Shown: positions 26,805 through 37,345, counted from the first letter of the stretch. The stretch is DNA of 64,000 nucleotides from CAWGXG01 sp963826505 (GCA_963826505.1 CAWGXG010000008.1:1-64000), one strand, 5' to 3'. Numbers and translations are program-made. Notes: generated by a model not told the origin, from the sequence alone.

Positions 26805-27499
26805 AATTCGCCGTGTCGATCAGCACCGAACCCAACGCCGCGCAGCCCGAACGGGGCTTCAACTCTCTGCGTTACCCTTACGTCCCCTTCCTGCAAACGC
26901 TCGACCTGTGGCCGGTCCTGATCCCGAATCACCTGTCCGGCCTGCGCGATTACCTCGCCGCGCTGGACATGGACGGCGTGCTCCTGACCGGCGGCGGCGA
27001 CGTCGCCCCGGCGCGTTACGGCCAGCCCAACACCGGCTCCCGCGAGATCACGCCCGCGCGCGACCAGACCGAGTACGCCCTGCTCGACTGGGCGGTCGAA
27101 CATGACCGGCCCGTGATCGGCATCTGCCGGGGCATTCAGATGATTAACGTGTTTTTCGGCGGCGGGCTGATCCAGGACATCCCCAGCCAACTGCACAGCC
27201 CGGTCCAGCACAGCGACGGCGATCCGCATCCCGTCCGCCTGACCGATCCGCGCGTGCAGGCGGCGCTCGGCGTGGCCGAGATGCGCGTCAATACGCACCA
27301 CCACCAGGGCATCACGCCGGACCTGCTCGCCCCGGCGCTGACGGCGTTCGCGTTCTGCGCGGAAGACGGGATCGTCGAAGCCGTGATCCACCGCGAGCAA
27401 CCGGTCCTGGGCGTGCAGTGGCACCCCGAACGCCCGACGCCCTCGCACGATTATGATCTGCGGTTGTTCCGGCACTTCTTACAGGGGGGATTGGCGTAG
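26801..27499 (+). CDS. class I glutamine amidotransferase-like hydrolase (peptidase C26, PuuD-like)
   Basis: A 232-residue protein. The nucleophile Cys109 lies in GICRGIQMINVFFGG, and the His and Glu of the triad are in VLGVQWHPE near the end. LLTGGGDVAPARYG is the family's early loop. Relatives hydrolyse gamma-glutamyl bonds, for example in putrescine breakdown; the substrate here is unknown. The ATG at 26801 overlaps the phosphatase stop. An odd pairing with a protein phosphatase. Confidence 0.88.
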   Translation: MKFAVSISTEPNAAQPERGFNSLRYPYVPFLQTLDLWPVLIPNHLSGLRDYLAALDMDGVLLTGGGDVAPARYGQPNTGSREITPARDQTEYALLDWAVEHDRPVIGICRGIQMINVFFGGGLIQDIPSQLHSPVQHSDGDPHPVRLTDPRVQAALGVAEMRVNTHHHQGITPDLLAPALTAFAFCAEDGIVEAVIHREQPVLGVQWHPERPTPSHDYDLRLFRHFLQGGLA

Positions 27500-27536
27500 A
27501 GTGGGCGGCGAGAAACGGGGCGCGCGCCCGGAGGTT

Positions 27537-27826
27537 TTATTTACCTGCTTTGGCCGTCTCCATAGCGCGCGCGGCACGCAGGCGGATGCCGCGCAGCATT
27601 CCTTCAACACCCAGCCCTTCATCCAGATCGGGCCAGTAGACGCTGAAAGCATCCAGTTCGAAATTCGAAAACTGCTCCAGTGTTGCATTCGCTAACCAGG
27701 GATGCCAATCCAGCGGGTTGCTGACGTCGCGCCCATCGGCCAGCGTCACCCATACCTTACCGTCATGAATGCTGACGGCGACGGGGCGATCTGTCTCGTA
27801 GTTGTATTCAAAATCGGCGCGGGCAT
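27537..27826 (-). pseudogene. DUF2442-like protein, probable one-base frameshift
   Basis: The core reads VWVTLADGRDVSNPLDWHPW and then LANATLEQFSNFELDAFSVY, ending WPDLDEGLGVEGMLRG, the pattern of DUF2442. An ATG at 27826 has a perfect GGAGGT eight bases upstream but is out of frame by one base with the core; one C fewer in the CCC right after it would join them. The protein would be about 95 residues. DUF2442 proteins are often found in pairs with small toxin-like proteins, but the role is unknown. It is the last gene of a minus-strand cluster. Confidence 0.65.
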
Positions 27827-27858
27827 GGCTACCTACCTCCCTATAGTTCTGCGTTTTC

Positions 27859-28320
27859 TCACAGCGAGGAATTCAGCCAGGCATTTCTAATGGACATCAG
27901 GGCGATCCAGGCGACCCACAGCGAACACCACAGCAGCCATAAACAAAACCATGTGGCGAAAACCCGGATGCCCTTTAACAGGGCGACCACGCAAGCACAA
28001 AAAACAACTTCGGCTATAAAGAGAATCTGCACGATGTAACCATGATCCTGTTCATTCCGATAGACCGTTCCGGCTAACAGCAACAGTGCGATAGGAAGCG
28101 CGGGCAGCAATAAGAGGAAATGTCGCATTTCCAGTTTTCGATTTTCAGGTGGAAAAGTCTGCGCGTAGGCCAGACCGACAAATGCGAGGAAAAACATACT
28201 AACCGGCCATAGAACGCAGATAAGAATTAGCGCCCAGAATGCCATCCACAGCATGTACTGAAGAAAATCGACCACCTGACGCTCCGCTACAGACCAGAAG
28301 AGGAAAACCGGGGGCGGCAA
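27859..28320 (-). CDS. four-helix membrane protein of unknown function
   Basis: A protein of up to 153 residues with four hydrophobic segments (WMAFWALILICVLWPVSMFF, FLLLLPALPIALLLLAG, IVQILFIAEVVFCACVVALL and TWFCLWLLWCSLWVAWIAL). The start is uncertain; an inner ATG at about residue 23 would still keep all helices. It lies 19 bases after the DUF4926-like gene and 33 before the DUF2442-like gene. No family recognised. Confidence 0.6.
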   Translation of the reverse strand: MPPPVFLFWSVAERQVVDFLQYMLWMAFWALILICVLWPVSMFFLAFVGLAYAQTFPPENRKLEMRHFLLLLPALPIALLLLAGTVYRNEQDHGYIVQILFIAEVVFCACVVALLKGIRVFATWFCLWLLWCSLWVAWIALMSIRNAWLNSSL

Positions 28321-28339
28321 TCTTCGTGAAATCCCAAAC

Positions 28340-28588
28340 CTACTTTATTCGCTCCAACGGGCGCGCCGAGGGAATCTGATCGGGGCGCTGCGGCTCAATT
28401 GCGGACAGGGGCACGGTCACGACATCAACGGATTTGCCCAGGACATTAGAAACTTCCAGGATACAATCTTCTTCGCCGCCCGTTGGATGCGGCACAAAGT
28501 CAATCGGTGTCGCCATATCGCCTCGCTTGAGGCGGTATTCGGGGAAATCGCGTGCCAGAGCGATTTCGGTATGGAGTTCGGGTTTCAC
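28340..28588 (-). CDS. DUF4926-like protein
   Basis: An 82-residue protein. HTEIALARDFPEYRLKRGDM followed by TPIDFVPHPTGGEEDCILEV is the pattern of the DUF4926 domain, a small beta barrel of unknown function. GTG 28588 overlaps the stop of the ATPase-kinase gene by four bases (GTGA), so the two are almost certainly co-translated, which links this unknown domain to the kinase. Confidence 0.7.
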   Translation of the reverse strand: MKPELHTEIALARDFPEYRLKRGDMATPIDFVPHPTGGEEDCILEVSNVLGKSVDVVTVPLSAIEPQRPDQIPSARPLERIK

Positions 28589-30519
28589 GTCTCGCTTTTC
28601 ATTCCCTCCAACGCCGCTTTGAGCGCATCACGCGCGGCGGCGGCGGTCGGCATCCGGTGGGTGAGCGACTTGTTAAGCATCTTTCCGATCACCTCGACCA
28701 CCGAGTCCGGCACATCCGGGCGAATGTTGCGGATATTGGGCAGCTCTTTGTCCAGGATAGCATGGGCGATCAGATCGTCGGTGCGGCCCACGAACGGCAG
28801 CGTCCCGGCCAGCATCTCGAAGATCAGCACGCCCAGCGCCCAGATGTCCCCGCGTGCGTCGATATTCTCGCCCATCACGCCTTCCGGGCTGAGGTACGGC
28901 GTCGTGCCGATCACGGTATGCGGCAGCGTCACGCGCTGGTGATAATTCAGCCGCGCCACACCGAAATCCGCCAGCCGGGGCACGTAATCGTGGGTGAGCA
29001 TGACGTTCGACGGCTTCACGTCGCGGTGAATGATGTCGTGGGCGTGGGCATGTTGCAGGGCGTCGGCCAGCTTCATCGACAGATCGAGCGCCTGCTTGAG
29101 CGGCAGGCGGCCCTCGCGGTTCAGCCGCTCGAACAACGACCCGCCGAACACGTACTCCATCACGATATACTCAAAATCGCCGTCGTGGAACGCGTCGATC
29201 AGCTTGACGATATTCGGATGATCCAGCCGCCGCAGCGCGTCGCTTTCGCGCTGGAAGCGGTGCCACGCCATCTCGTTCAGATCGCGCGAGACCATCAACT
29301 GCTTGACGGCAACCGCCTGCTCGGTTTCGAGATCGGTCCCCTTGTACACGTAACTCGTCAGGCCGGGGTGTAACACCTGTTCCAGTCGGAAACGCTCGCG
29401 CAGGACCGTTTGATCTTCGTGCAGATTTATCGAATGCGTGCGGCGCGTCTTGGGGTGGCCGGTGCGCGTGCTTTGCAGCGAATAAAAGACGCTCTCGTGC
29501 ACCAGACTGTGCAGCGCACAGAAGCCGTTCGCGTCGGATTTGATCGCGCCTTCCAGCCACGCGATCATGATGTGGCGCTGCAAGAGCGTAAACCGTACCT
29601 GCTCGCGGTGCTCCAACAGGGTGAGCACCAGGTCCAGCGCCTCTGGCTCGGCCAGGATGCGCGTCCACATCTTGCGGAAGATTTCGTCTTCGTACAGGTG
29701 CCGCCGCGCCGCGCGGTCGACGTCCGCCAGCAGGATCGCGCCATCGGCAATATCGCGCGCCAGCCCGGCGCATAACTTGTGCGTCAGGTACAGATCGCCT
29801 TCGGTCCACTCAAAAATACGGGCGGGCACGTCGGACGATAACTGCCGTTTATCGTTCCCCAGCCAGGAAACCAGCTTGGTAACCCCTTCCAGGTCGGCAT
29901 CTTCCACGTAGATGATCTCGGTCACGCGGAAGGGCGAGATCGCCGGGTCTTTGATCAGCTCGTCCGGGATAAAACGCCCGGCCAGCACAAACACCGCGTT
30001 GCGCAGCGCGGGCCGCATGGCGCGGTTGACGAACATCTCGCGCAGCGTCGCAAAAAAGCCCGTGCTGACGGCGTCCGGCGTCGCTTCGATCTGGTCCAGC
30101 AAAATGACCAGCACCTTACCGTTAAGCGGCCCTTCGAGCGCCATCACAATCTCTTCTTGCAGGGCGAGCGCGTGCGGGGCCGGGTCGCGCGGGATAGGCA
30201 GCAGGCCATTGGTCTGGCGCGCGATCTGTAAATGTACCTGCCCGTACCAATCCGTCTCGGACAGGTTGCGCAGTTGCCCGAACGACAGGTAAACCGGGAT
30301 GACCAGCGGCGACTCGCGCAGGCGCGCCCACTGGCGCATCAGCATACTGGATTTACCGCTCAGGCGCGGGCCGATCAGCGCTGCGTAATCGCGCTTGTTG
30401 ATCAGACGCTCAAGCTGCTCGTCCGCCTTACGCACGACGTACAACTGCGCCGCGTCGGGCGGCAGCGGGCCTTGTGTATGGAAGGAGGTTTCTTGCTCTG
30501 GCTGGTCTATCACGAACAT
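28585..30519 (-). CDS. P-loop ATPase fused to a Ser/Thr protein kinase
   Basis: A 644-residue fusion. The N-terminal half is a STAND/AAA-like ATPase: P-loop IGPRLSGKSS (49-58), Walker B VLVILLDQIEA (136-146) and a helical tail that looks like a winged helix (290-350). The C-terminal half (about 378-640) is a PknB-type kinase with Lys406 (VAVKQL), HRDVKPSN (498-505), DFG (518-520) and TPYLSPEG. The usual glycine loop is altered (VLHPGLTSYVYKG). No membrane helix, so it acts in the cytoplasm. The order ATPase-kinase is uncommon. It follows the tubulin-like/AAA gene and overlaps the DUF4926-like gene. Confidence 0.88.
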   Translation of the reverse strand: MFVIDQPEQETSFHTQGPLPPDAAQLYVVRKADEQLERLINKRDYAALIGPRLSGKSSMLMRQWARLRESPLVIPVYLSFGQLRNLSETDWYGQVHLQIARQTNGLLPIPRDPAPHALALQEEIVMALEGPLNGKVLVILLDQIEATPDAVSTGFFATLREMFVNRAMRPALRNAVFVLAGRFIPDELIKDPAISPFRVTEIIYVEDADLEGVTKLVSWLGNDKRQLSSDVPARIFEWTEGDLYLTHKLCAGLARDIADGAILLADVDRAARRHLYEDEIFRKMWTRILAEPEALDLVLTLLEHREQVRFTLLQRHIMIAWLEGAIKSDANGFCALHSLVHESVFYSLQSTRTGHPKTRRTHSINLHEDQTVLRERFRLEQVLHPGLTSYVYKGTDLETEQAVAVKQLMVSRDLNEMAWHRFQRESDALRRLDHPNIVKLIDAFHDGDFEYIVMEYVFGGSLFERLNREGRLPLKQALDLSMKLADALQHAHAHDIIHRDVKPSNVMLTHDYVPRLADFGVARLNYHQRVTLPHTVIGTTPYLSPEGVMGENIDARGDIWALGVLIFEMLAGTLPFVGRTDDLIAHAILDKELPNIRNIRPDVPDSVVEVIGKMLNKSLTHRMPTAAAARDALKAALEGMKSET

Positions 30520-30596
30520 CTCTTCTTCTACGATTTGTTACAATACAGAGCCTAAGTATACTGCGAGAACGTTACATGAACCATACGCCTATTGAC

Positions 30597-30655
30597 CTCA
30601 CCCCCTAAATCCCCCTCTTCCAGCCGAGCTAGAGAGGGGGACGGGGGGTGAGGCC
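30597..30655. repeat. hairpin repeat
   Basis: CCTCACCCCCTAAATCCCCC and a GAGAGGGGGACGGGGGGTGAGG half around a loop with GCCGAGCTA, between the tubulin-like/AAA gene and the ATPase-kinase gene. Confidence 0.65.
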
Positions 30656-30760
30656 AGCCGGAAAAAGCACCTGATTTACTCGTCTGCGATCCCGTTCAAA
30701 ATTCAGGATGACTTATATCAAATCTCTGTGTCCTCCGCGCCCTGTGCGGTGCAATGGTCT

Positions 30761-33700
30761 TTACACCACCGCCTGCGGATCGGCTTCGTATTCGCGGCGC
30801 ACGATCTCGATCTGCCGCTGCTTGTCGGTCATAAAATCCAGAATGGCCGGGAACGCCATCGGGATCAGCTCCAGTTGATCCTGCTCGCGCGGGCGCACAA
30901 AACAGTACAGCTCCAGGTCTTTCGCCGTGCGATCTAACCGCTCCGGCGGGATGGGCGGCAGGCCAATCGCTTGAAGCAAGCCTTCGATGTCCGTCAGCGA
31001 CAGGAAACGCTGGCCTTCCGGCCACGTCAGCGTGATCAGGCGCGCCAGCGGGTTCATCTGCCCCCAGATCGTCTGGACGATCTCCTCTTGCAGCGTGCGG
31101 CGCGACGTCGCCTGATCGAGATGTTCAATGGTCAGCAGGCTGGCGTTTTGCGGGTCCTGATCGAGTTCCTCGACCATCGCCTGGCAGATCATCTGCACGA
31201 TATTCGGGTGCCCGGCGGAAATCTGGTAAATGCGGTTGATGACCTGCTCGGATTCTTCGATCCAGATGTTGAGCATCTCGAACGGATCCGCCACCAGTTG
31301 GTGGACGACTTTGGGCGGGAGCGGCTGCAAGCGGACCGCCTGCGTGAAGTTGAACATCGCCGAATACGGATCGGAAATCGAGCGCATCAGCCATTTTTCG
31401 CCGCTGAACACGTACTGGCAGCGTTTTTCGTTGGACAGCGATCGGAACGTGCGGAATAACGTCTCCTGGTTTTCCGGCTTGCTTATCGAAATTCAACAGG
31501 CTGTCCACTTCGTCAAACAGGATGGCGATATTCTTTCCGGGATGGCGCTCGGTCAGTTCCGCGATCGACTTCCTCGAACTGGACCGGGTCGGCATCCTGG
31601 GCAATCGTCGCCTCCCAGCGCCGGTTGATCAGCCAGTAGAACGAGCCGTAATTGGTTGCGCCGTGACAGTCCAGGTAATACGGCACGTAGTCGCTTTCGG
31701 CGTGTTGCGAGCATCCGCTGAATGCGCTGCAAGGTGGACGTTTTACCGATGCGCCGCCCGCCGATCAGCGCGACGCTGTGCGTGCGCAGTTTGCTGCGTA
31801 CCTCGTTGATCTCGCGCTCGCGCCCAAAGAACATGTGCTCCGGCACCGGCCCGCGCGTAAAAAATGGAGAGACGGTCGTCAGGCTGACTTTGTCCAGCAC
31901 GAGGTCGCTCAACGCACGGGTCGGCAGCCGCGCGCCGATCAGGTGTTTGATGTCGGCTTCTTCCAGCACCAGCACCGTGTAATCGACTTTGCGCAGCGTA
32001 TCGACCACCTCCTCAATATCAGGACGGCGGCTGATGTTGACCACGAACACAAACTGCTCTTCGAGCGGCAGCGGCGTCACCGCCTCGAAAATCTCCTTGG
32101 TGAGTTCTTCGGCGGCGCGGTTGGAATACAGGAACACCACCGCGCAGTGCGGCGGCGGCAGCTTCAGCCGGAACGGGCGCAGCCGGTACACCGCCAGCCG
32201 GAAATCCGGGGCGGTCGGCGGCGGGTGCATGGTATCGACCACGTCCAGCGCCACGCCCAACGAGTGCATCAGCGCACCCAGCGGCTGGTTGACGACGTTC
32301 GGGTTGCGCTGCAAGGCCGTCAGCAGATCTTCCCAGATGATCGAGACTTCGCGGCGGGCCGTCGTATGCACGAGATCGGCCATCGTCGAATCCCAGCGCC
32401 GGTCGATGTGCAGCGGCATCCCCTCCGCCCCGGCGCGATCATAGGCGCGGTGGTACGTCTCGCGGATGGCGGGCAGCGCCTCGGCCATCAAGCCGTGCAG
32501 CACGCGCATCACGATGATCTCGTCTGGGTCCGGCGACGGGATGAAACAGCGCCGAACACCCTGCTGCGGCGGGCTGACCACGCTGAAGGCGCGCGGCAGT
32601 TCCCGCACGATCTCGTAGGGCACGGCGGGCGGGTGCTTATCGTCCTGGGTGGGGACCATGGCGGGGGTCGCCGCGTTGGGCAGCAGACCGATGGCCTTCT
32701 GAAAGGCCGGGTTAGCGTTGTTGTTGCGCAGAAATTCGTACAGGTCCGAAAAGCCGAACACCCCGGCCAGCGCGCGCCGCGCGGCGTCCCGCGCGTCGAG
32801 CAAAAAACCGCCCAGCCGCCGCTCCGGGGGCAGACCGCCGCCGCCAAACGCGCTGTACATGCGGTTGAGCAGGTCGCGCGGGGGCAGTTGGGCAACGCTG
32901 CCCAGATTTTGCACCCCGGCGGCGTACCACGCCTCGGTCAGCACCACGCCGGATGGAAACTGCGGCGGTTGGCGGGCGGCCAGTTCCATCGCCGCGCGGG
33001 CGCGCGTTTCGAACTCCTTCAACGCCAGCGCCGCCTGATCGACCATCGGGATCACGTCGCGCACCTGCGTCACCAGGCTGTCGACTTCCGTTCTCAGCGC
33101 CTGCCACGCCGCCACGCGCGCCTGGACCGCGATTAACGTGCCGACCGCCCTTAGCGCGGCCTCGGCAGACGCATTCAAATCGACCACCAGTCCCTTGCCG
33201 CGCCGCCCACCGCGCGCTTCGTACTGCTGCGCCGCTTCGAGAAGTTCCTCATGGCTGATCTGGCTGGCCGCCTCGGCTTCGTCCAGGCGAAGTTTGAGTT
33301 CCGGTATCACGTTTTGAATTTGCCGGGCCAGCTCTTCGAAGGCGCTGACTGCCCACACCAGCCCGTAGCCCTGCGTGTAAGCCAGATCGACCGGGCTGTC
33401 GATCAACATCGTATGCAGATCGTTCACGTTAGCTTCGAGCGCCGCATCCATGCGCGACCGCAGCAAATCCGGCACGGTGACGACCGTGCTTTGCTCGACA
33501 GTCTCGCCGACCATCTCCCGTTCGAGCCGCCGCCATTCCGCCTGCACGATGTCGATCATGCGGCCCCCTTCGCCGCGCGTGGTACGAGCTTCGAGCTTGC
33601 GCACCAACCCGGCCAGGCTCACGTCATACGCCCAGGTGCGCATCCGCTCGACGACGTCCGGCGCGCGCAGCACGTCCGCATCGACCAGCGCACTCCGCGC

Positions 33701-34807
33701 CAGGGTGAGCAAATGCGTCGCCCAACTGGCCGTCGAGGTGGCGGCGTGCGTGGTCTTGAGCGCGCGCAGCGCCGTTTGCGCCAGTCCAACCGCCGCCAGT
33801 TCCATCGCCGCCCGCGTCGGCAGCGCCAGCTTGCTGACTCCAAAAACGCTGTAACTCATCAAACGGTCGGCACCGTCCTCCGGCTGGATGGGCAGGGGCA
33901 GCGACGGCGCGGTGTCCGGATCGGTCAAACTGCCCGCGATCCAGTTGACGGCGCACTCGGCCAGCGCGTTTTCCGGCGGCTCGCCGGTATTCAGCGCGGC
34001 GTCGTCGGTCAGGAGAATATAATCGAGCGCGCGGCGCGCCTTGTTTTGCGGCAGACTGTGGCCGATCACCGGCAGCGTGGAGCAGTACTGATCGGGCTGG
34101 GCGGTATAGGCGTCGATCTCGCGCAGCGTGGCGTACACGTTCGCCATCGCCAGAATGTGCTCCGGATCGTAATCGGTGGCGTGGGCGCGCATGGCGAAGA
34201 TGCCCATGATCTGCGTGGGTTCGTCGCCGCACAGCGCGCGCAGCCGCGACACGACGTCGAAGATCATCCCGCTGCCCTCGGCCTCCGCCAGCGACGCGAC
34301 CACGTAAATCCGGCGCTGGAGCCGGAGATCGCGCCCCGTGCCGACCTCGTGCAGCCAGCGCGCCAGCTTAAAGAGCGTTTCGCTGATCAGCGCCGCGTTG
34401 TCGAACAGCACTAACCGGCTGTAGGCGCGGACGCGGGTCGGATCGTCGTGCACGTCGCGGTCACGCGGGGAATGCGGCCACCACTGCGAAACGCCCATCT
34501 GGGCGTAACGCCCCGGCACGTCGCTCCAGTTGAGCGGGTCCATGTTCAGCACGAGACGGGCTTCGCGCGGCAGCTGGGCTTCCTCGCGGATCGAGCGGCG
34601 GCGGGCCACCGCCAGCAGCCGCACGTTATTTTGATATTCGCGCCGCACCAGCAGCGCGCCGAGCATCTCATGAATACGGGTCACGGCTTGCAGCCCCACC
34701 TGCCCCAGGCCGATGACCAGCGCCGCCTCGCGCAGTTGGTTGTGGGACGCACGCGCCCGATCCCCAAACTGGCCGAGCGAGATCAACGAATAGTTGTTAT
34801 CAGGCAT
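30761..34807 (-). pseudogene. very large tubulin-like and AAA ATPase protein, at least three frameshifts
   Basis: The first frame (34807-31700) is about 1030 residues. Residues 25-70 (LVIGLGQVGLQAVTRIHEML, then VRLLAVARRR) and 165-190 (YVVASLAEAEGSGMIFDVVS) match the nucleotide-binding parts of the bacterial tubulin-like family (Tubulin_2), but the usual GGTGSG box reads EAEGSG. A long helical middle follows. At about 1005-1025 is an AAA P-loop (ALIGGRRIGKTSTLQRI). The remainder needs repairs near 31710, 31580 and 31480 to read YYLDCHGATNYGSFYWLINR, then NIAILFDEVDSLL (Walker B), QYVFSGEKWL and a winged-helix end, stopping at 30761. Total about 1345 residues. It heads the cluster with the ATPase-kinase. 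Role unknown. Confidence 0.75.
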
Positions 34808-34954
34808 AAACGATTACCGCTCCCGAATGATGACCGTTATCAGCCTAATGATAACACGGTTGCGGATTTACGCGCCCCCACTTGACAGGAGCGTAAAACC
34901 CCATCATTATGGAGACACAATGAATTCATAATAAAGGACAAAGGCGAGGAACTC

Positions 34955-35944
34955 ATGAAAAGATTTGGTCGTTTGCTGCTCGTTGGCTTAGCCGTGCTGC
35001 TGATCGTCGTCATCGCTGCCGCCATCGTGATCTACCAGCAGCTCAACAAAGAGACCCCCAAAGTCAAGACCGAGGGCGAGTTGGCGTTTATGTCCGACCG
35101 CGCCGGGAACTGGGATATTTTCCTGCTGGATAAAAACGAAAACCTGATCAACCTGACCGCCGACAGTCCCGCGCACGAGTTCTTCGCTAACTTCACCTTC
35201 GGCGGCGAGGTGCTGAACCTGTATTCCACCGATTTGGGCGAGATCAACCCGGCGACGGTCAACGCCGACGGCACCGACTTCAAGAGCATGAACTTTATCA
35301 CGGCGTCGCTGTCGGCAGTTCAGAACGGCCTGACCGACTGGGACCCCACCTGGGCACCCGGCGGCGAGCAAATGGTGTGGCTGAAGATGGCACCCGGCTT
35401 ACCGCCCAGCGTCGATATGTGGCTGTCCAATTCGGACGGCAGCGACAGCCGTAAGCTGACCGACGACGGCGCGACCGAAATGATGCCCGCGTGGTCACCG
35501 GACGGCACCAAGATCGCTTACGTGACCGATAAGGACAAGCAGCAGAACGTGTACGTGATGGACGTCGCCAGCGGTGACGTCACGCGCCTGAGCAATCACG
35601 ACGTGGGCGATATTAACCCGGTCTGGTCGTCGGATGGCAGCCAGATTTTGTTCGTCGCCGAGCGCGACGTCCCGCTCAAGTCAGGCACCGTGCAGTATTT
35701 CATCGTCAACGCCGACGGCTCCGACATGCGCCCCTTTGTCGAAGGTGACACCTTTATCGGCGATCTGCGCTATTCGCCGAATGATGGGCAGGTCGCGTAT
35801 ATGTCCAACGAGAGCGGAAGCTGGCAGATTTTCGTGATGGATGCCGACGGCTCGAACGTCCACCCCATCACCGAGGGCGACTCGAACAACCTGTACCCGA
35901 TCTGGCGGCCCGTGCCCATTGACCAGGCCAGCGCCAGCGAGTAA
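34955..35944 (+). CDS. membrane-anchored TolB-like beta-propeller protein
   Basis: A 329-residue protein with an N-terminal membrane helix (LLLVGLAVLLIVVIAAAIVI) and an outside domain made of PD40/TolB-type blades: LAFMSDRAGNWDIFLLDKN, PAWSPDGTKIAYVTDKD, PVWSSDGSQILFVAERD and VAYMSNESGSWQIFVMDADG. Such propellers bind proteins or ligands at the cell surface. ATG 34955 follows GAGGAA. It has its own unit, ended by an intrinsic terminator. Confidence 0.85.
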   Translation: MKRFGRLLLVGLAVLLIVVIAAAIVIYQQLNKETPKVKTEGELAFMSDRAGNWDIFLLDKNENLINLTADSPAHEFFANFTFGGEVLNLYSTDLGEINPATVNADGTDFKSMNFITASLSAVQNGLTDWDPTWAPGGEQMVWLKMAPGLPPSVDMWLSNSDGSDSRKLTDDGATEMMPAWSPDGTKIAYVTDKDKQQNVYVMDVASGDVTRLSNHDVGDINPVWSSDGSQILFVAERDVPLKSGTVQYFIVNADGSDMRPFVEGDTFIGDLRYSPNDGQVAYMSNESGSWQIFVMDADGSNVHPITEGDSNNLYPIWRPVPIDQASASE

Positions 35945-35983
35945 AATCGGCAGCCTGACACGCGTTTGACTCATAGCCATTAA

Positions 35984-36005
35984 CCCGCCAACCGGCGGGC
36001 TTTTT
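35984..36005 (+). terminator. intrinsic terminator
   Basis: CCCGCC, loop AACC, GGCGGG, then CTTTTTC, 39 bases after the propeller protein stop. Confidence 0.9.
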
Positions 36006-36087
36006 CTTGCGCAGTATCGAATGCGCGGCGCAGGGGTTATAGATCGATTGATCAAACACATCCGAACGGTGGGTTGAACACGGTACG

Positions 36088-37335
36088 ATGAACATTTCTG
36101 AAACGCCCGAAACAATCGATCTGGCGCAGGCCAGGGTCAATTTCCGCCTGATGGTGCTGGATGTCGCGTGGTTTGGCATCGGGTTACCCGCCACCGCGCG
36201 TTTTCTGGCGATCTACCTGATTCGCCTGGATGCGTCCCCGATCCTGCTGGGCTGGCAGGCGGCGCTGCCCGCCATCATCGCGCTGGTGACGTCGGCGGCG
36301 GCGGGTTGGTGGCGCAGCCGCTACGCCGACGTTACCCACTCGCTGTTCTGGCCGGGGCTGGGGATGCGGCTGACGTTTCTGCTCCCGGCGCTGACGCCGT
36401 TCCTGCCGCGCGACTGGCAGCCGATCTGGTTGGTGCTGGCGGTGGCGATCCCGGCCATTCCGATGGGCATATCGTCGGTGATATTCCTGGTCATCCTGCG
36501 CGAAAGCGTCGAGCCGGAGCGCCTGCCCGCGCTGATGAGCCGCCGGTCGATGGTCTTCAACATCCTGTTCGCGCTGGGCACGCTGGCTTACGGTTTCTGG
36601 CTGGAAAAGGCCGCGTTTCCGTTCAATTACCAGGTGATGTTCGTATCGGCGTTCGTGCTGTCGGTGTTCAGCCTGATGAGCCTCATGCGCGTGCGGGTCG
36701 TCATCCCCGAACCACCCCCATCGACAGAGCGCCCCACGCTGCGCCCCTGGCAGTCGCTGGAGTTCCGGCGCGTGATCTTCATTACCATCGTGTTATACGT
36801 GTCCTTTTTCTCGATTTCGGCCATTATCCCGCTGCGGCTGGTGGAGGGGTTGGGCGCGGACGAGGCGTTTATGTCGATTTACACGCTGGCCGAACTCAGC
36901 GCCGCCGCGCTCATGGCCGCGCTGACCAACCGGCTGGTGGCGCGCATCGGCAGCCGCGCGACGATTGCGGGCGGGCTGACCGGGACGGGCGTCGCCGGGG
37001 TGCTGCTGGCGGTTGCGCCGAGTCTGTCATTTACGTTGGTCGCGGCGGCGGTGTCTGGCGCGTCGTGGACGGCTGCCGCGATCAGTGCGTTCAACTTTTT
37101 CAGCGAAAACACGCCGGTCGAACACGTGACCAGTTTCACGACGTTTTACAACCAGATCGTCATGCTCTCGACCTTCGTCGGCCCAATGATGGGCAGCCAG
37201 CTTGCCGATACCTCGCTGAACCTGACCACCGTCCTGTGGATGGGCGGTATTTTGCGGCTGATCTCCGGCGCAGCGGTCGGCCTGGATAAGCCCAACTGGC
37301 GCGGGCGCTTCAAACGCCGCCCCGCGACGGCGTGA
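36088..37335 (+). CDS. MFS transporter
   Basis: A 415-residue protein with about twelve membrane helices, intact. Halves are split by a central hydrophilic loop (RVRVVIPEPPPSTERPTL). The cytoplasmic loops RSRYADVTHS and NRLVARIGSRATIAGG are in the usual places of the major facilitator fold. The substrate cannot be told. Single gene between a terminator and a repeat. Confidence 0.85.
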   Translation: MNISETPETIDLAQARVNFRLMVLDVAWFGIGLPATARFLAIYLIRLDASPILLGWQAALPAIIALVTSAAAGWWRSRYADVTHSLFWPGLGMRLTFLLPALTPFLPRDWQPIWLVLAVAIPAIPMGISSVIFLVILRESVEPERLPALMSRRSMVFNILFALGTLAYGFWLEKAAFPFNYQVMFVSAFVLSVFSLMSLMRVRVVIPEPPPSTERPTLRPWQSLEFRRVIFITIVLYVSFFSISAIIPLRLVEGLGADEAFMSIYTLAELSAAALMAALTNRLVARIGSRATIAGGLTGTGVAGVLLAVAPSLSFTLVAAAVSGASWTAAAISAFNFFSENTPVEHVTSFTTFYNQIVMLSTFVGPMMGSQLADTSLNLTTVLWMGGILRLISGAAVGLDKPNWRGRFKRRPATA

Positions 37336-37345
37336 CCTGGGTTTA

